A stretch of DNA of 64,000 nucleotides from the NCBI RefSeq assembly GCF_038002825.1, contig NZ_JBBODF010000001.1, positions 2,728,001 through 2,792,000 on the forward strand, given 5' to 3'. Source of the stretch: Paenibacillus sp. FSL H8-0048. Its GTDB lineage: Bacteria > Bacillota > Bacilli > Paenibacillales > Paenibacillaceae. Both the position numbers and the translations under genes were made by a program. Position 1 is the first letter of the stretch. The number at the start of each line of letters is the position of its first letter. Below, piece by piece: positions 52,072 to 60,568 of the stretch. Under the pieces are notes generated by a model. The model saw nothing but the letters and a program-made list of their open reading frames with translations. It had not been told where the DNA came from and searched no databases.

Positions 52072-53169
52072 CTACCTCTCATCTTCCGCCGGAATATCCG
52101 GCAGCAGCGGCCGGCCCTCAGGGTAGGCATTCTGATTCAGCTGGTCGCCAATCCACGCTTTGCCGTCCTCGCCGGTTTCTTTTTTCCAGATGGGGACAAT
52201 CTGCTTGATCCGCTCAATCACGTATTCATTCGCCTCATAGGCAGCCTTACGGTGGGGCGAGGAGACTGCGATGACCACGGCAATATCGGTGATCTCAAGC
52301 CTGCCGATCCGGTGGGTGACCGCAACCTTAGTATCCGGCCAGCGCTCCAGCACTTCCTGCCCGATGCGCTTCAGCTGCGTTACAGCCATGGACGGATATG
52401 CTTCATATTCAAGATACAAGGTTTTCTTCCCCTGTGTGAACTCACGCACCGTACCAATGAATAGGGTAATCGCCCCGGCTTCCCTGCGCAGAACTTTATC
52501 GGATACCTCAGCGGGTATAATCACGGACTCTGTAATTTCAAATAACGAATCGCCCATTTCCTCACTTCCCTTCGATAGATGCAACAGCTGCTCATATTGC
52601 TCAGGTGTATCTATATCTGCCGCGAAATCTGCCTCTAGCCCCGCGCCGGCCAGCTCATCCCGATCCACCCCTAACCAGTGCAGTGATTCTAACAAACCGC
52701 CCAGCCGGTACTCACGGCTCGCAAGTCTTGCTGTAATGTCCGGCAAGAGCCGGTGCGGCCGGTATACGCCATGCAGCATCTGATGCTTGCCGTCAATCAC
52801 GGGCAGAACCGCATCATAACCGCCTGCTTCAAGCCGGGTAAGCATCCATGCGGCGGCCGGAGCAGAGATATCGGGGCTGTCACAGCTTACCACCCAGGCA
52901 TAGTCCGTCTCAGCATTGGCAAAAGCGGCATGAAACCCGCTCAGCGGCCCATGCCCGGCATAAACATCCGGTATATATAGAATATCCGATGGAAGACGTT
53001 CCAGATACGGCGTAGGATCGTTCGTGACCACAATCACGCTGGAGCACAGTTTCAGCATCTCCCTCACCTGCCGGACAATGAACGGTTCCCCCTGATAACT
53101 CAGGAGGGCTTTATTGCGGCCCTGCATCCGGGAGTTCTGTCCGCCCGCCAGTATAATTCCTGTCAGCAC
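52072..53169 (-). CDS. MobA-MoaE fusion protein, molybdenum cofactor biosynthesis
   Basis: The 365-residue protein joins two normally separate enzymes. Residues 1-205 are MobA-like, a guanylyltransferase that forms molybdopterin guanine dinucleotide: GIILAGGQNSRMQGRNKALL near the N-terminus, VVSCDSPDIS with metal-binding Asp near 93, and DIDTPEQYEQLL at the domain end. Residues 215-365 are the MoaE large subunit of molybdopterin synthase: ITLFIGTVREFTQGKKTLYL, VAVTHRIGRLEITDIAVVIA, and PIWKKET with the catalytic Lys. The GTG at 53169, eight bases after AGGAGG, is the preferred start. It follows mobB by 24 bases. No moaD is visible in the window. The fusion places two steps of the pathway in one polypeptide. 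Confidence 0.93.
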   Translation of the reverse strand: MLTGIILAGGQNSRMQGRNKALLSYQGEPFIVRQVREMLKLCSSVIVVTNDPTPYLERLPSDILYIPDVYAGHGPLSGFHAAFANAETDYAWVVSCDSPDISAPAAAWMLTRLEAGGYDAVLPVIDGKHQMLHGVYRPHRLLPDITARLASREYRLGGLLESLHWLGVDRDELAGAGLEADFAADIDTPEQYEQLLHLSKGSEEMGDSLFEITESVIIPAEVSDKVLRREAGAITLFIGTVREFTQGKKTLYLEYEAYPSMAVTQLKRIGQEVLERWPDTKVAVTHRIGRLEITDIAVVIAVSSPHRKAAYEANEYVIERIKQIVPIWKKETGEDGKAWIGDQLNQNAYPEGRPLLPDIPAEDER

Positions 53170-53193
53170 CAAAGACACCTCCTGTGGCAGATT

Positions 53194-53766
53194 TTAGGAC
53201 TGAAGCAGTGACAGCGCCAGTGCGATAACCGCCTGATCCGCAAGCGCCTGATCCCGTAAAGGCAATACCGGCGGACTATCCTTGCTGATGCCAGAACCAG
53301 ACGCTGCACTCTGTAGTTCCCCAGCCTCTTCCCAGCTTAACCACAGTCGTATGTCCGTTGCTTCCTTTTGCAGCGTTATCTGGTCCTCAGTGCGGCGAAT
53401 CAAGGCGATCTTGGGATACTCTGCAGATTTGAACCCCTCAGCAATCACCACGTCTACTCTGCCGCGCATCGACTCCGCAATTTCACGTAGTGATGCCGCA
53501 GATCTGCGCATGACCCTTGTCGCCTCCGGCGAGGTCAATACCGTCTCTACTGCACCGTGCAGGAGATGCTTGCTGCTATCCGTTCCCGGATCATCCAGCT
53601 GGAAGGAATGGGCATCATGCTTGGCAGAGCCAACCCGTATTCCTTGTGCAGACAAGGCCTCGATTAACCGGCAGACGAGGGTTGTTTTGCCGCTGTTCTT
53701 GTATCCGATGATTTGCAGTACAGGAACTGGGAGCTGTACCGCCGCATGCTGAGATTCCATAATCAC
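53194..53766 (-). CDS. mobB: MobB, molybdopterin-guanine dinucleotide biosynthesis adapter
   Basis: The 190-residue P-loop protein has VLQIIGYKNSGKTTLVCRLI with Walker A near residue 20, VGSAKHDAHSFQLDDPGTDS, and VDVVIAEGFKSAEYPKIALI. This is the classical MobB pattern. It assists MobA and helps deliver guanylated molybdenum cofactor to nitrate reductase-type enzymes. The GTG at 53766 is eight bases after GAGGAG; an ATG six bases further in is the alternative. It is the first gene of mobB, mobA-moaE and the AlkD-like gene, and stands divergent from a ywiC-like gene. Confidence 0.9.
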   Translation of the reverse strand: MIMESQHAAVQLPVPVLQIIGYKNSGKTTLVCRLIEALSAQGIRVGSAKHDAHSFQLDDPGTDSSKHLLHGAVETVLTSPEATRVMRRSAASLREIAESMRGRVDVVIAEGFKSAEYPKIALIRRTEDQITLQKEATDIRLWLSWEEAGELQSAASGSGISKDSPPVLPLRDQALADQAVIALALSLLQS

Positions 53767-53955
53767 GTTGTCTGCTCCTCTGCTTGAAGATCTATTTCGA
53801 TTATACACTATTCCGGCCGCTGCCCATTCCCCGCCAATTGCCTGACAGCGCCACTGTGCTTCAAATCACCAGCCTCCCCGGCCGGATACAAGTATAGTTA
53901 AAGAGTCCGGCAGCTTACATGTCATGATATATCCGCGAAGGAGGTCTATTGCTGC

Positions 53956-54669
53956 ATGAAAAAATACATCCCCAACCAGCACGGCGCCTGGGCGATGCTT
54001 GTTCTCCCTTTTCTGCTGGGCGTTGCCGCTTCCAAGGGGCAGTTCATACATATTCCGCTGTTTGTCTGCTGGCTGCTGATCTATCTGTTCAGCTTCCCGC
54101 TCTTGCAGGGGGTGAAGACCCGGAAGTTCGCACGTTATGCCCAGCCGCTCAGGTTATACGGGCTTCTGCTGCTTCCGTTCGCCCTCTATCTGGTGATTGT
54201 CCAGCCGGTGCTGCTGGGGTTCGCGCTGCTGCTTCTGCCGTTATTCGCCGTCAACCTCTATTATGCCAGGACCCGGAATGAACGCGCCTTGCTTAATGAC
54301 ATCTCGGCTATTGTGGCGTTCTGCCTGGTGATTTATCCGGTCTTCTATGTGGGGCAGGGGGAGAGCTGGAGAGCCGTGAATGAGCTGTTCGTGCTGGCGG
54401 TGCTATACTTCACCGGAACTGCCTTCTATGTCAAAACCGTCATCCGTGAGCGGAACAATCTCCGCTTCTATTACGGGTCCGTGGCCTATCATCTGCTGTT
54501 CGCGGCAGCCGGACTGTTCCTGTTTCCTTCGCTGCTGGTCCCGCTGCTGGTTCTGCTGCTGCGGGCAGCCATTCTGCCGAGGACAGGAATTACCGCCAAA
54601 CGTACGGGAATCATTGAGATCGGCTTCTCCGTCATGTTATATGTGTCTGTGCTGGTGCTGTATTTCTAG
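53956..54669 (+). CDS. YwiC-like membrane protein
   Basis: The 237-residue protein has about seven hydrophobic helices and the characteristic N-terminus YIPNQHGAWAMLVLPFLLGV. Conserved charged residues lie in NLYYARTRNERALLNDISAI near residue 96. B. subtilis ywiC stands in a nitrate respiration region, and the gene here is likewise among molybdenum cofactor and narK genes. The function is unknown. AAGGAGG lies twelve bases before the ATG. It is the only plus-strand gene of the island between 51 and 60 kb, divergent from mobB and convergent with the acetolactate synthase gene. Confidence 0.85.
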   Translation: MKKYIPNQHGAWAMLVLPFLLGVAASKGQFIHIPLFVCWLLIYLFSFPLLQGVKTRKFARYAQPLRLYGLLLLPFALYLVIVQPVLLGFALLLLPLFAVNLYYARTRNERALLNDISAIVAFCLVIYPVFYVGQGESWRAVNELFVLAVLYFTGTAFYVKTVIRERNNLRFYYGSVAYHLLFAAAGLFLFPSLLVPLLVLLLRAAILPRTGITAKRTGIIEIGFSVMLYVSVLVLYF

Positions 54670-54703
54670 GGGAATCACCATGCTTATTTGGACAAAAACC
54701 AGA

Positions 54704-54736
54704 AAGCTCCTTCGCCAATCCGCGCGAGAGGAGCTT
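54704..54736 (-). terminator. Terminator of the narK-moeA-moaA-ilvB run
   Basis: AAGCTCCT pairs with AGGAGCTT across a 17-base loop, followed on the minus strand by TCTGGTTTTTG. It lies 18 bases after the ilvB-like stop codon. Confidence 0.68.
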
Positions 54737-54753
54737 CCTTCAGGTCTGCCAGC

Positions 54754-56430
54754 CTATTCTACGATCATATCCTGATTGCTTGAGCCCGGCGGCACAATAG
54801 GATAGACATTATCCTCCTCGGTGATATCAAATTCCATCACGACCAGCCCTTCTGTATGCAGTGCCTGTTCAATGATCTGCTCCGCTTCAGCCAGCGTGCG
54901 TGCCCGGAACCCGTGGGCGCCGAAGGACTTGGCTAAGGCCACGAAATCCGGCGAGCTGATCCGCACCGAGGAATAACGCCGTCCCAGAAACAGCTGCTGC
55001 CATTGCCGTACCATCCCCAAATACCCGTTCTTGAAGATTGCCACCTTGACATTCAGGCCGTGATCCACGGCGGTCATAATCTCCTGCATATTCATCTGGA
55101 AGCTTCCGTCCCCTGTAATGCACACCACATCGCGCTCAGGAAAAGCAACGGCCGCCCCAATCGCAGCAGGCAGGCCGTACCCCATCGTTCCCAGCCCGCC
55201 GGAGGTTAAGAAGGAGCGGGCTTCTGTGAATTCATAATGCGTGGCTGTCCATATCTGGTGTTGGCCGACATCCGTGGCGATGATGGCATCGCCTGCTGTA
55301 GCCTTTTGCAGGCAGCGGATCACCTCTTGCGGGCTTAGCTTCGGATTCGGCTCACGGCTTACCTTCGCCTTGCGTTTGCGCCAGAGCGCGATCTGCTCCT
55401 CCCAGGCCGGATCCTCTACTGGATGTACCTGTTCCTCTATGCCTTTAAGCAGTTCTCCGCAAGAACCGGTCACTGCCAGGTCAACGGGGATGTTCTTGTT
55501 CAGTTCGGAGGGGTCCAGATCAACCTGGATTTTGTAGGATCCCGGGGAGAAGGCCTTCCGCTTGCCGGTCACCCGGTCACTGAAGCGCACACCGAGACAC
55601 AGCACTACGTCAGCGCTCTGCAGGGCGCGGTTAGCCGCCACCGATCCATGCATTCCAACCATGCCCAGGTGCAGGTAATGTCCCGAAGGAAAAGCGCCAA
55701 GCCCCATCAGCGTACTGGCCACAGGAAGGTGATGCCGCTCCGCGAATGCTCTTAAGAGCGCTGGCGTCTCTCCCTGGATACAGCCGCCGCCGGCCAGAAT
55801 CAGCGGACGCTTCGCTCCGCTCAGGCGTTCGGCGGCAAGCTCCAGAACCGCCGGGTCAATGGGGTGATCCGGCTGATAGCCCCTGATTCTAGGGAGAGCG
55901 CCATCTGCGGCCGCCCCGTTCTCTATCGTGTACTCCGCATTTATCACATTCTTCGGCAGATCAATCAGAACCGGACCGGGCCTGCCGCTCGTTGCTATAT
56001 GGAATGCTTCATTCACAATTCTGGACAGCTCGGCAATCTCTCTGACGATATAATTATGCTTGGTCACTGGCATCGTCATTCCGTAGATATCTACTTCCTG
56101 GAAGCTGTCCAATCCTATAAGATCGGTGGCCACCTGGCCGGTAAGCACGATCAGCGGCACCGAATCCATGAACGCTGTTGCAATTCCGGTTACCGCATTG
56201 GTGGCCCCGGGACCGCTGGTAACCAGCGCTACTCCCGGACGCCCTGTGGCTCTGGCGTATCCGTCTGCGGCATGAACCGCAGCCTGCTCGTGCCGGACCA
56301 GCACATGCTGAATCCGGTTATTGCCGTACAGCGCATCATATAGTGGCAATACGGCACCGCCGGGGTAGCCGAACAGGGTCTCCACCTTTTTGGCGATCAG
56401 CATCTCAATCAACAGCTCTGCTCCGTTCAT
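54754..56430 (-). CDS. ilvB: Acetolactate synthase, large (catalytic) subunit
   Basis: The 558-residue ThDP enzyme condenses two pyruvates (or pyruvate and 2-oxobutyrate). It has the catalytic Glu in VLVRHEQAAVHAADGYARAT near residue 47, TSGPGATNAVTG near 71, and the ThDP motif GDGSFQMN...FKNGYLGMV near residues 430-460. Overall it resembles the branched-chain-amino-acid AHAS rather than catabolic AlsS. No small subunit (ilvN) is adjacent. It starts 32 bases after moaA in the same direction and seems to be the last gene of a narK-moeA-moaA run, an odd setting. It may be a second AHAS tied to anaerobic metabolism. Confidence 0.85.
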   Translation of the reverse strand: MNGAELLIEMLIAKKVETLFGYPGGAVLPLYDALYGNNRIQHVLVRHEQAAVHAADGYARATGRPGVALVTSGPGATNAVTGIATAFMDSVPLIVLTGQVATDLIGLDSFQEVDIYGMTMPVTKHNYIVREIAELSRIVNEAFHIATSGRPGPVLIDLPKNVINAEYTIENGAAADGALPRIRGYQPDHPIDPAVLELAAERLSGAKRPLILAGGGCIQGETPALLRAFAERHHLPVASTLMGLGAFPSGHYLHLGMVGMHGSVAANRALQSADVVLCLGVRFSDRVTGKRKAFSPGSYKIQVDLDPSELNKNIPVDLAVTGSCGELLKGIEEQVHPVEDPAWEEQIALWRKRKAKVSREPNPKLSPQEVIRCLQKATAGDAIIATDVGQHQIWTATHYEFTEARSFLTSGGLGTMGYGLPAAIGAAVAFPERDVVCITGDGSFQMNMQEIMTAVDHGLNVKVAIFKNGYLGMVRQWQQLFLGRRYSSVRISSPDFVALAKSFGAHGFRARTLAEAEQIIEQALHTEGLVVMEFDITEEDNVYPIVPPGSSNQDMIVE

Positions 56431-56462
56431 GATTCCCCTTCGTCTCCTGTCATCTAGATAAT

Positions 56463-57479
56463 TTATCCGCCAATATAGGACATGCCAATCTTGGCCTTGC
56501 TTCTACGGCTCTCTTCCGTCCGCTCATCGGAATAACGGTCGCTTCGCTGCTCCCATACCTGCTTAATTGCTGCCAGCAGCTCCTCATCGCCAGCCCCTCC
56601 GCGCAGCATGGCCCTAAGGTCAAAGCCCTTGGAGGCAAACAGGCAGGTATACAGCTTCCCGTCAGAAGACAGCCGGGCACGCGAACAGGCGGAACAGAAC
56701 GATTCCGACACAGAAGTGATGAAGCCGACCTGGGCCGTACTCCCAAGATAGCCGTAGCGCTGCGCGACCTCTCCGCTGTAATTCTGCTCAAGAGCTTCCA
56801 GCGTATAGACGCTTTGCAGCTGCTGCAGGATTTCTTGCTTGGTGACGACCTTATCATAGCTCCAGCCGTTATCATTGCCGACATCCATGAACTCGATGAA
56901 GCGCAGCATGATCTTCCGCTTCTTGAAGTAGGCGGCCATCGGAAGAATCTCGGATTCGTTCACGCCCCGCTGAACAACCATATTCACCTTGACCTCGAAC
57001 CCGGCGCCCGCCGCTTGATCTATAGCGTCCAGAATCATTCCCGGCCTGAAGCCGCGCCCGTTCATTCTGCCGAACAGCTCCGGCTCCAGCGCATCCAGGC
57101 TGACATTCAGCCTGCGCAGGCCCGCAGCATACAGCGGCGCTGCCTGTCCGCCCAGCAGGACTCCGTTCGTCGTAAGTCCCATATCCTCTACACCGGGAAT
57201 GGCGGAGATCTTGGTAACCAGCTCCGGCAGATGGCGGCGCATCAGCGGTTCGCCTCCGGTCAGGCGGATTTTGCTTACGCCAAGCGATACGAACAGCTTC
57301 GCCAGCCGGCCGATCTCTTCGAAGGTAAGCAGCTCACCGGATGGAAGAAAAGCGTAGTCGTCACCAAATATCTCCTTCGGCATGCAGTAGGAGCAGCGGA
57401 AATTACACCGGTCCGTGACCGAAATCCGCAAATCATGGATAGGCCGCCGCAGCTGATCTTGCAGTGGATGATGATTCAT
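56463..57479 (-). CDS. moaA: MoaA, GTP 3',8-cyclase
   Basis: This radical-SAM enzyme starts molybdopterin biosynthesis from GTP. The 338-residue protein has the N-terminal cluster motif TDRCNFRCSYCMP (three Cys, residues 22-34) and SAM-binding LTGGEPLMRRHLP near residue 73. The C-terminal second cluster is FCSACSRARLSSDGKLYTCL near residue 263, and the C-terminus ends in the essential Gly-Gly. AAGGGAG precedes the ATG. It lies 32 bases after moeA. moaC, its usual partner, is not in the window. Confidence 0.96.
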   Translation of the reverse strand: MNHHPLQDQLRRPIHDLRISVTDRCNFRCSYCMPKEIFGDDYAFLPSGELLTFEEIGRLAKLFVSLGVSKIRLTGGEPLMRRHLPELVTKISAIPGVEDMGLTTNGVLLGGQAAPLYAAGLRRLNVSLDALEPELFGRMNGRGFRPGMILDAIDQAAGAGFEVKVNMVVQRGVNESEILPMAAYFKKRKIMLRFIEFMDVGNDNGWSYDKVVTKQEILQQLQSVYTLEALEQNYSGEVAQRYGYLGSTAQVGFITSVSESFCSACSRARLSSDGKLYTCLFASKGFDLRAMLRGGAGDEELLAAIKQVWEQRSDRYSDERTEESRRSKAKIGMSYIGG

Positions 57480-57511
57480 GTGCGTCTATCTCCCTTCCCG
57501 TACTCTTGGCC

Positions 57512-58762
57512 TTACAATACCCAATCATTCATGCCCTCTTCCACCCCGAGCAGCAGGACATCCACCTTATCCCCTGCGGCGAAGCCTCTTGTTCCGCCAG
57601 GCAGTACTATCAGGGAATTGCCGCGTGCGATGGACGAAACAGCATTCGATTTATTGAAGCCGGCAGGCCGTACCGTAGTGCCGTCATATACCGCCCGGAC
57701 GAACCGGGTGAACGGGTTCGCCTTGGCGAAATCCTCCGCCAGCACGGCTGTGGTACGCGGCAGATACAGATGGTCCGTCCCCATCATCTTAAGCAGGGCA
57801 GGTCTTACGAACAGCTCGAAGCCGGTGAAGCAAGCCGACGGATTGCCTGACAGTCCGAACAAGAATTGGTCTCCGGCCACAGCCACTGTAGTCACACTGC
57901 CGGGACGCATCGCTACCTTGTTGAACAATATATCGGCTCCAAGGCGCTTGTAGATCTCCGGCAAATAGTCATAATCGCCCACGGACACTCCGCCCGTTGT
58001 GATCAGACAGTCGGTCTCAGCGAGTGCCTGACGGACGGTCTGCAGGCATTCCTCCAGCCGGTCCGCTGCCGTATCATAGATCCGGTACGGGATACCCATC
58101 CGGGCGAGCTGGGCGGCAATCATCGGCCCGTTGCTGTTACGGATTTTGCCAAGTACGAGCGGGTCTGCCACTGCCAGCAGCTCGGTGCCTGTAGACAGAA
58201 TCCCCACCACCGGCCGCTTCCCTGTCTTAACCTCCCCGTAGCCGAAGGTAGCCAGCAGCGCCACAACCCCGGGATGAATGAAGCTGCCGGCCGGAATGAC
58301 TGTCTCACCCGCTAGCATATCCTCCCCTTGCAGGGACAGATTCTCCTGTGGTGCAAACACCTTGCGGATCGTAAACGTCTGTCCCTCTGAGACGGCTTGT
58401 TCAAACATAACTACCGCATCTGCCCCGGCAGGCAGCGCCGCTCCTGTCATCAGCCGTACCGCTTCGCCAGTGCCGATTACAGCCTGCGACACTTCCCCTG
58501 CGCCGATGTGATCCACCACGGTGAAGCTGACCCGGTTGCTGCCGGAAGCACCGGCCGAATCCCGGGAAGCGATGGCATAGCCGTCATACGGGGAACGGGT
58601 GAAATGCGGTACATCATGGGTTGCAGTAAGCGGCCCGGCCAGAATACGTCCATAGCTTGCATGAAGCGGAACAGTCTCCGTACCTGTGCGGCATACTCTC
58701 CCGGTTACCCGCTGCACAGCTTCCGCTACAGTAACCGGAGTTCTGGTCTTCTCCACCTTCAT
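57512..58762 (-). CDS. moeA: MoeA, molybdopterin molybdenumtransferase
   Basis: MoeA inserts molybdate into adenylated molybdopterin. The 416-residue protein has the N-terminal region RILAGPLTATHDVPHFTRSP (residues 30-49), and EDMLAGETVIPAGSFIHPGV near residue 147. The central MogA-like domain contains VGILSTGTELL and CLITTGGVSVGDYDY, and SGNPSACFTGFELF follows near residue 308. AAGGAG lies three bases before the ATG, and a GTG six bases later is an alternative start. It sits between narK (42 bases upstream) and moaA (32 bases downstream), so cofactor synthesis is transcribed together with nitrate transport. Confidence 0.95.
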   Translation of the reverse strand: MKVEKTRTPVTVAEAVQRVTGRVCRTGTETVPLHASYGRILAGPLTATHDVPHFTRSPYDGYAIASRDSAGASGSNRVSFTVVDHIGAGEVSQAVIGTGEAVRLMTGAALPAGADAVVMFEQAVSEGQTFTIRKVFAPQENLSLQGEDMLAGETVIPAGSFIHPGVVALLATFGYGEVKTGKRPVVGILSTGTELLAVADPLVLGKIRNSNGPMIAAQLARMGIPYRIYDTAADRLEECLQTVRQALAETDCLITTGGVSVGDYDYLPEIYKRLGADILFNKVAMRPGSVTTVAVAGDQFLFGLSGNPSACFTGFELFVRPALLKMMGTDHLYLPRTTAVLAEDFAKANPFTRFVRAVYDGTTVRPAGFNKSNAVSSIARGNSLIVLPGGTRGFAAGDKVDVLLLGVEEGMNDWVL

Positions 58763-58804
58763 CTGCTCCTTACCGGGTGCCGGACTGAATATCCGTACAT
58801 CCGT

Positions 58805-60295
58805 TTATTTCTGCGTAATATCGCTGAAGGTGCCTACATACCGGACATCTTCACCAGTCTCATCCTTCACAGCGCTGATATTCAGCCACTGCAGGTACTC
58901 TTCTCCATTCTTGCGCTTGTTCCAGATCTCTCCCTGCCACATGCCCTTTGCCTTGACCTCACCCCACATCACACGGTAAAAGTCCTTCGGCTGGCGGCCG
59001 GATTTCAGCAGGCTTGGCTGTTTGCCAAGCACCTCTTCTTCGGTATAGCCGGTAAGCTTCGTGAACGCCGGATTGACTGTCTTGATGTGGCCGGACACAT
59101 CCGTAACCAGAATCCCCTGGCCGGTCGAATTGAACACCTCAGAGGTGAGGGCAAGGCGGTCCTGAAAGTACAGCCATACCACGAGCACCAGACTGGCCAG
59201 CGCCACCTGGGACAGCAGCATGAAGCCGATGGAATATTGTCCGGTTGCCGCATGAATCACAGATAGCATAATCGGAGGGAAGAATCCGCCCAGACCGCCC
59301 ATCATTGATACGATCCCGTTGGCAATCCCCGCCTGCTTATTGAAGTACAACGGCACCAGCTTGAAAATAACACCGTTGCCGATTCCGGCACTTACCGCAA
59401 TCGCCAGGCAGCCTGCTGTATACAGGCCCATGTCAGGCATGAAGGCCAGAATAATGGCAGCCACCGTGTATACACTGAAGGTGAAGATAAGAAAGAACAA
59501 AGGCTGGAACTTGTCAGCAAGCCAGCCGCCGATCGGACGGAAGAAGGTCGCTACTGCGATGAAGCCGGCGGTTCGCATCCCGGCGTCGACTTTTTCCAGA
59601 CCAAAACTGGATACCAGAAAATTCGGCAGATAAATGGTAAAGGCTACAAATGAGCCAAAGGTAATGAAATAGAACAGTGAGAACAGCCACAGCTTCTCGT
59701 TCCTGGACACGCCCTTGATTTGTTCAATAATCGGAGTGCGGAGCTTAGGCTCCTGACGGTCCCCGAAGAAGAAGTTAAGAACGATGAAGACGAGCAGCAG
59801 AATCAGATACATTTTGACTGCGTTGGCCCAACCGAACTGTGCTGCCAGGATAGGCGCCGAGAAGGTTGTAACCGCTGTGCCCAGATTCCCGATTCCATAG
59901 ATACCGTTAACCAGACCGTGCTTCTCCTTCGGATAGTACTTCGGCAAAGAGGTTACCCCTACAGAGAAGACCGCGCCGCCGACACCCAGGAACAGGCCGC
60001 CGATAATCAGATGGGTTACGGTTGAAGCCACACTGATGAAGTAGACCGGGAACAGCAGCAGCACGAAGCTGGACATAAAAATAATCCGCGCCCCCAGAAT
60101 ATTCGCATAGTAGCCCAGCGGAATTCTCAGAATCGAGCCAAGCACGACCGGAATCGCCGTGACCATCGCCAGCCGCCCGGGAGGAATGCTGATATCCTCC
60201 GAGATAAAGGGCATCAAGGAGGAGATAATCACCCACACCATGAATCCGGTAATCAAGTTTAAGGTTTGCAGCGGCAATTGCATTTTTTTAATCAT
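58805..60295 (-). CDS. narK: NarK-type nitrate/nitrite transporter fused to a C-terminal PAS domain
   Basis: Residues 1-370 form a twelve-helix NarK/NasA-type MFS transporter: RIPLGYYANILGARIIFMSS near residue 58, then GGLFLGVGGAVFSVGVTSLP and GIYGIGNLGTAVTTFSAPIL, the nitrate signature with conserved Gly residues. From about residue 385 a complete PAS domain with PAC tail follows: GQGILVTDVSGHIKTVNPAF, LTGYTEEEVLGKQPSLLKSG, EIWNKRKNGEEYLQWLNISA and VRYVGTFSDITQK. Ordinary NarK proteins end after the last helix. The ATG at 60295 has AAAGG eight bases upstream; a GTG at 60304 is too close. It heads the run narK-moeA-moaA-ilvB. Two NreC-box-like sites lie at suitable distance upstream. A sensory or regulatory role for the PAS domain is inference. 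Confidence 0.93.
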   Translation of the reverse strand: MIKKMQLPLQTLNLITGFMVWVIISSLMPFISEDISIPPGRLAMVTAIPVVLGSILRIPLGYYANILGARIIFMSSFVLLLFPVYFISVASTVTHLIIGGLFLGVGGAVFSVGVTSLPKYYPKEKHGLVNGIYGIGNLGTAVTTFSAPILAAQFGWANAVKMYLILLLVFIVLNFFFGDRQEPKLRTPIIEQIKGVSRNEKLWLFSLFYFITFGSFVAFTIYLPNFLVSSFGLEKVDAGMRTAGFIAVATFFRPIGGWLADKFQPLFFLIFTFSVYTVAAIILAFMPDMGLYTAGCLAIAVSAGIGNGVIFKLVPLYFNKQAGIANGIVSMMGGLGGFFPPIMLSVIHAATGQYSIGFMLLSQVALASLVLVVWLYFQDRLALTSEVFNSTGQGILVTDVSGHIKTVNPAFTKLTGYTEEEVLGKQPSLLKSGRQPKDFYRVMWGEVKAKGMWQGEIWNKRKNGEEYLQWLNISAVKDETGEDVRYVGTFSDITQK

Positions 60296-60358
60296 TCGTT
60301 TCACCTTTTCGCCGTTTTTTCTTGTGATGATTTCCTGTTATCGATATTTCCTGTACTC

Positions 60359-60364
60359 ATTGTA
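60359..60364 (-). promoter_or_regulatory. Probable -10 box of the narK promoter
   Basis: TACAAT on the minus strand, with a poor -35 (TATCTG) 17 bases upstream, as expected for an activator-dependent promoter. With a start near 60352, the two NreC-box-like sites would be centred near -43 and -65. Confidence 0.55.
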
Positions 60365-60387
60365 TCCGCCGTTCCCCGGCTCAGATA

Positions 60388-60401
60388 TAGGGGAGTCCCC
60401 T
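60388..60401. promoter_or_regulatory. NreC-box-like site 1 upstream of narK
   Basis: TAGGG-GAGT-CCCCT matches the staphylococcal NreC pattern TAGGG-N4-CCCTA except at the last two positions, and is itself a perfect AGGGG/CCCCT dyad. nreBC genes are encoded 1.7 kb away. Confidence 0.68.
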
Positions 60402-60409
60402 TTCCCTGA

Positions 60410-60423
60410 CAGGGTAAACCCTA
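60410..60423. promoter_or_regulatory. NreC-box-like site 2 upstream of narK
   Basis: CAGGG-TAAA-CCCTA matches nine of ten positions of TAGGG-N4-CCCTA. It is 22 bases from site 1, two helical turns, so two NreC dimers could bind the same DNA face. Confidence 0.7.
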
Positions 60424-60568
60424 AAATAACCCCACAAAGTGGGGCTTTAGCGTAGGTGATGACTCAGTTACTTTGCGGGGACCCTAAAACTAAACAAAAA
60501 GGCTGATTTTGTCTTCAACGCGTAATTCTGCCATGATATAATAAGCCTAATAGATTGGAGTGATAATA

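Noticed and set aside
58763..58804. Moco riboswitch before moeA
   Set aside because: The gap to narK is only 42 bases, too short for the known element.
60427..60450. CCCCAC-AAA-GTGGGG hairpin upstream of narK as a terminator
   Set aside because: No gene on either strand ends there, and no clear T tract follows; it may be part of the regulatory region.
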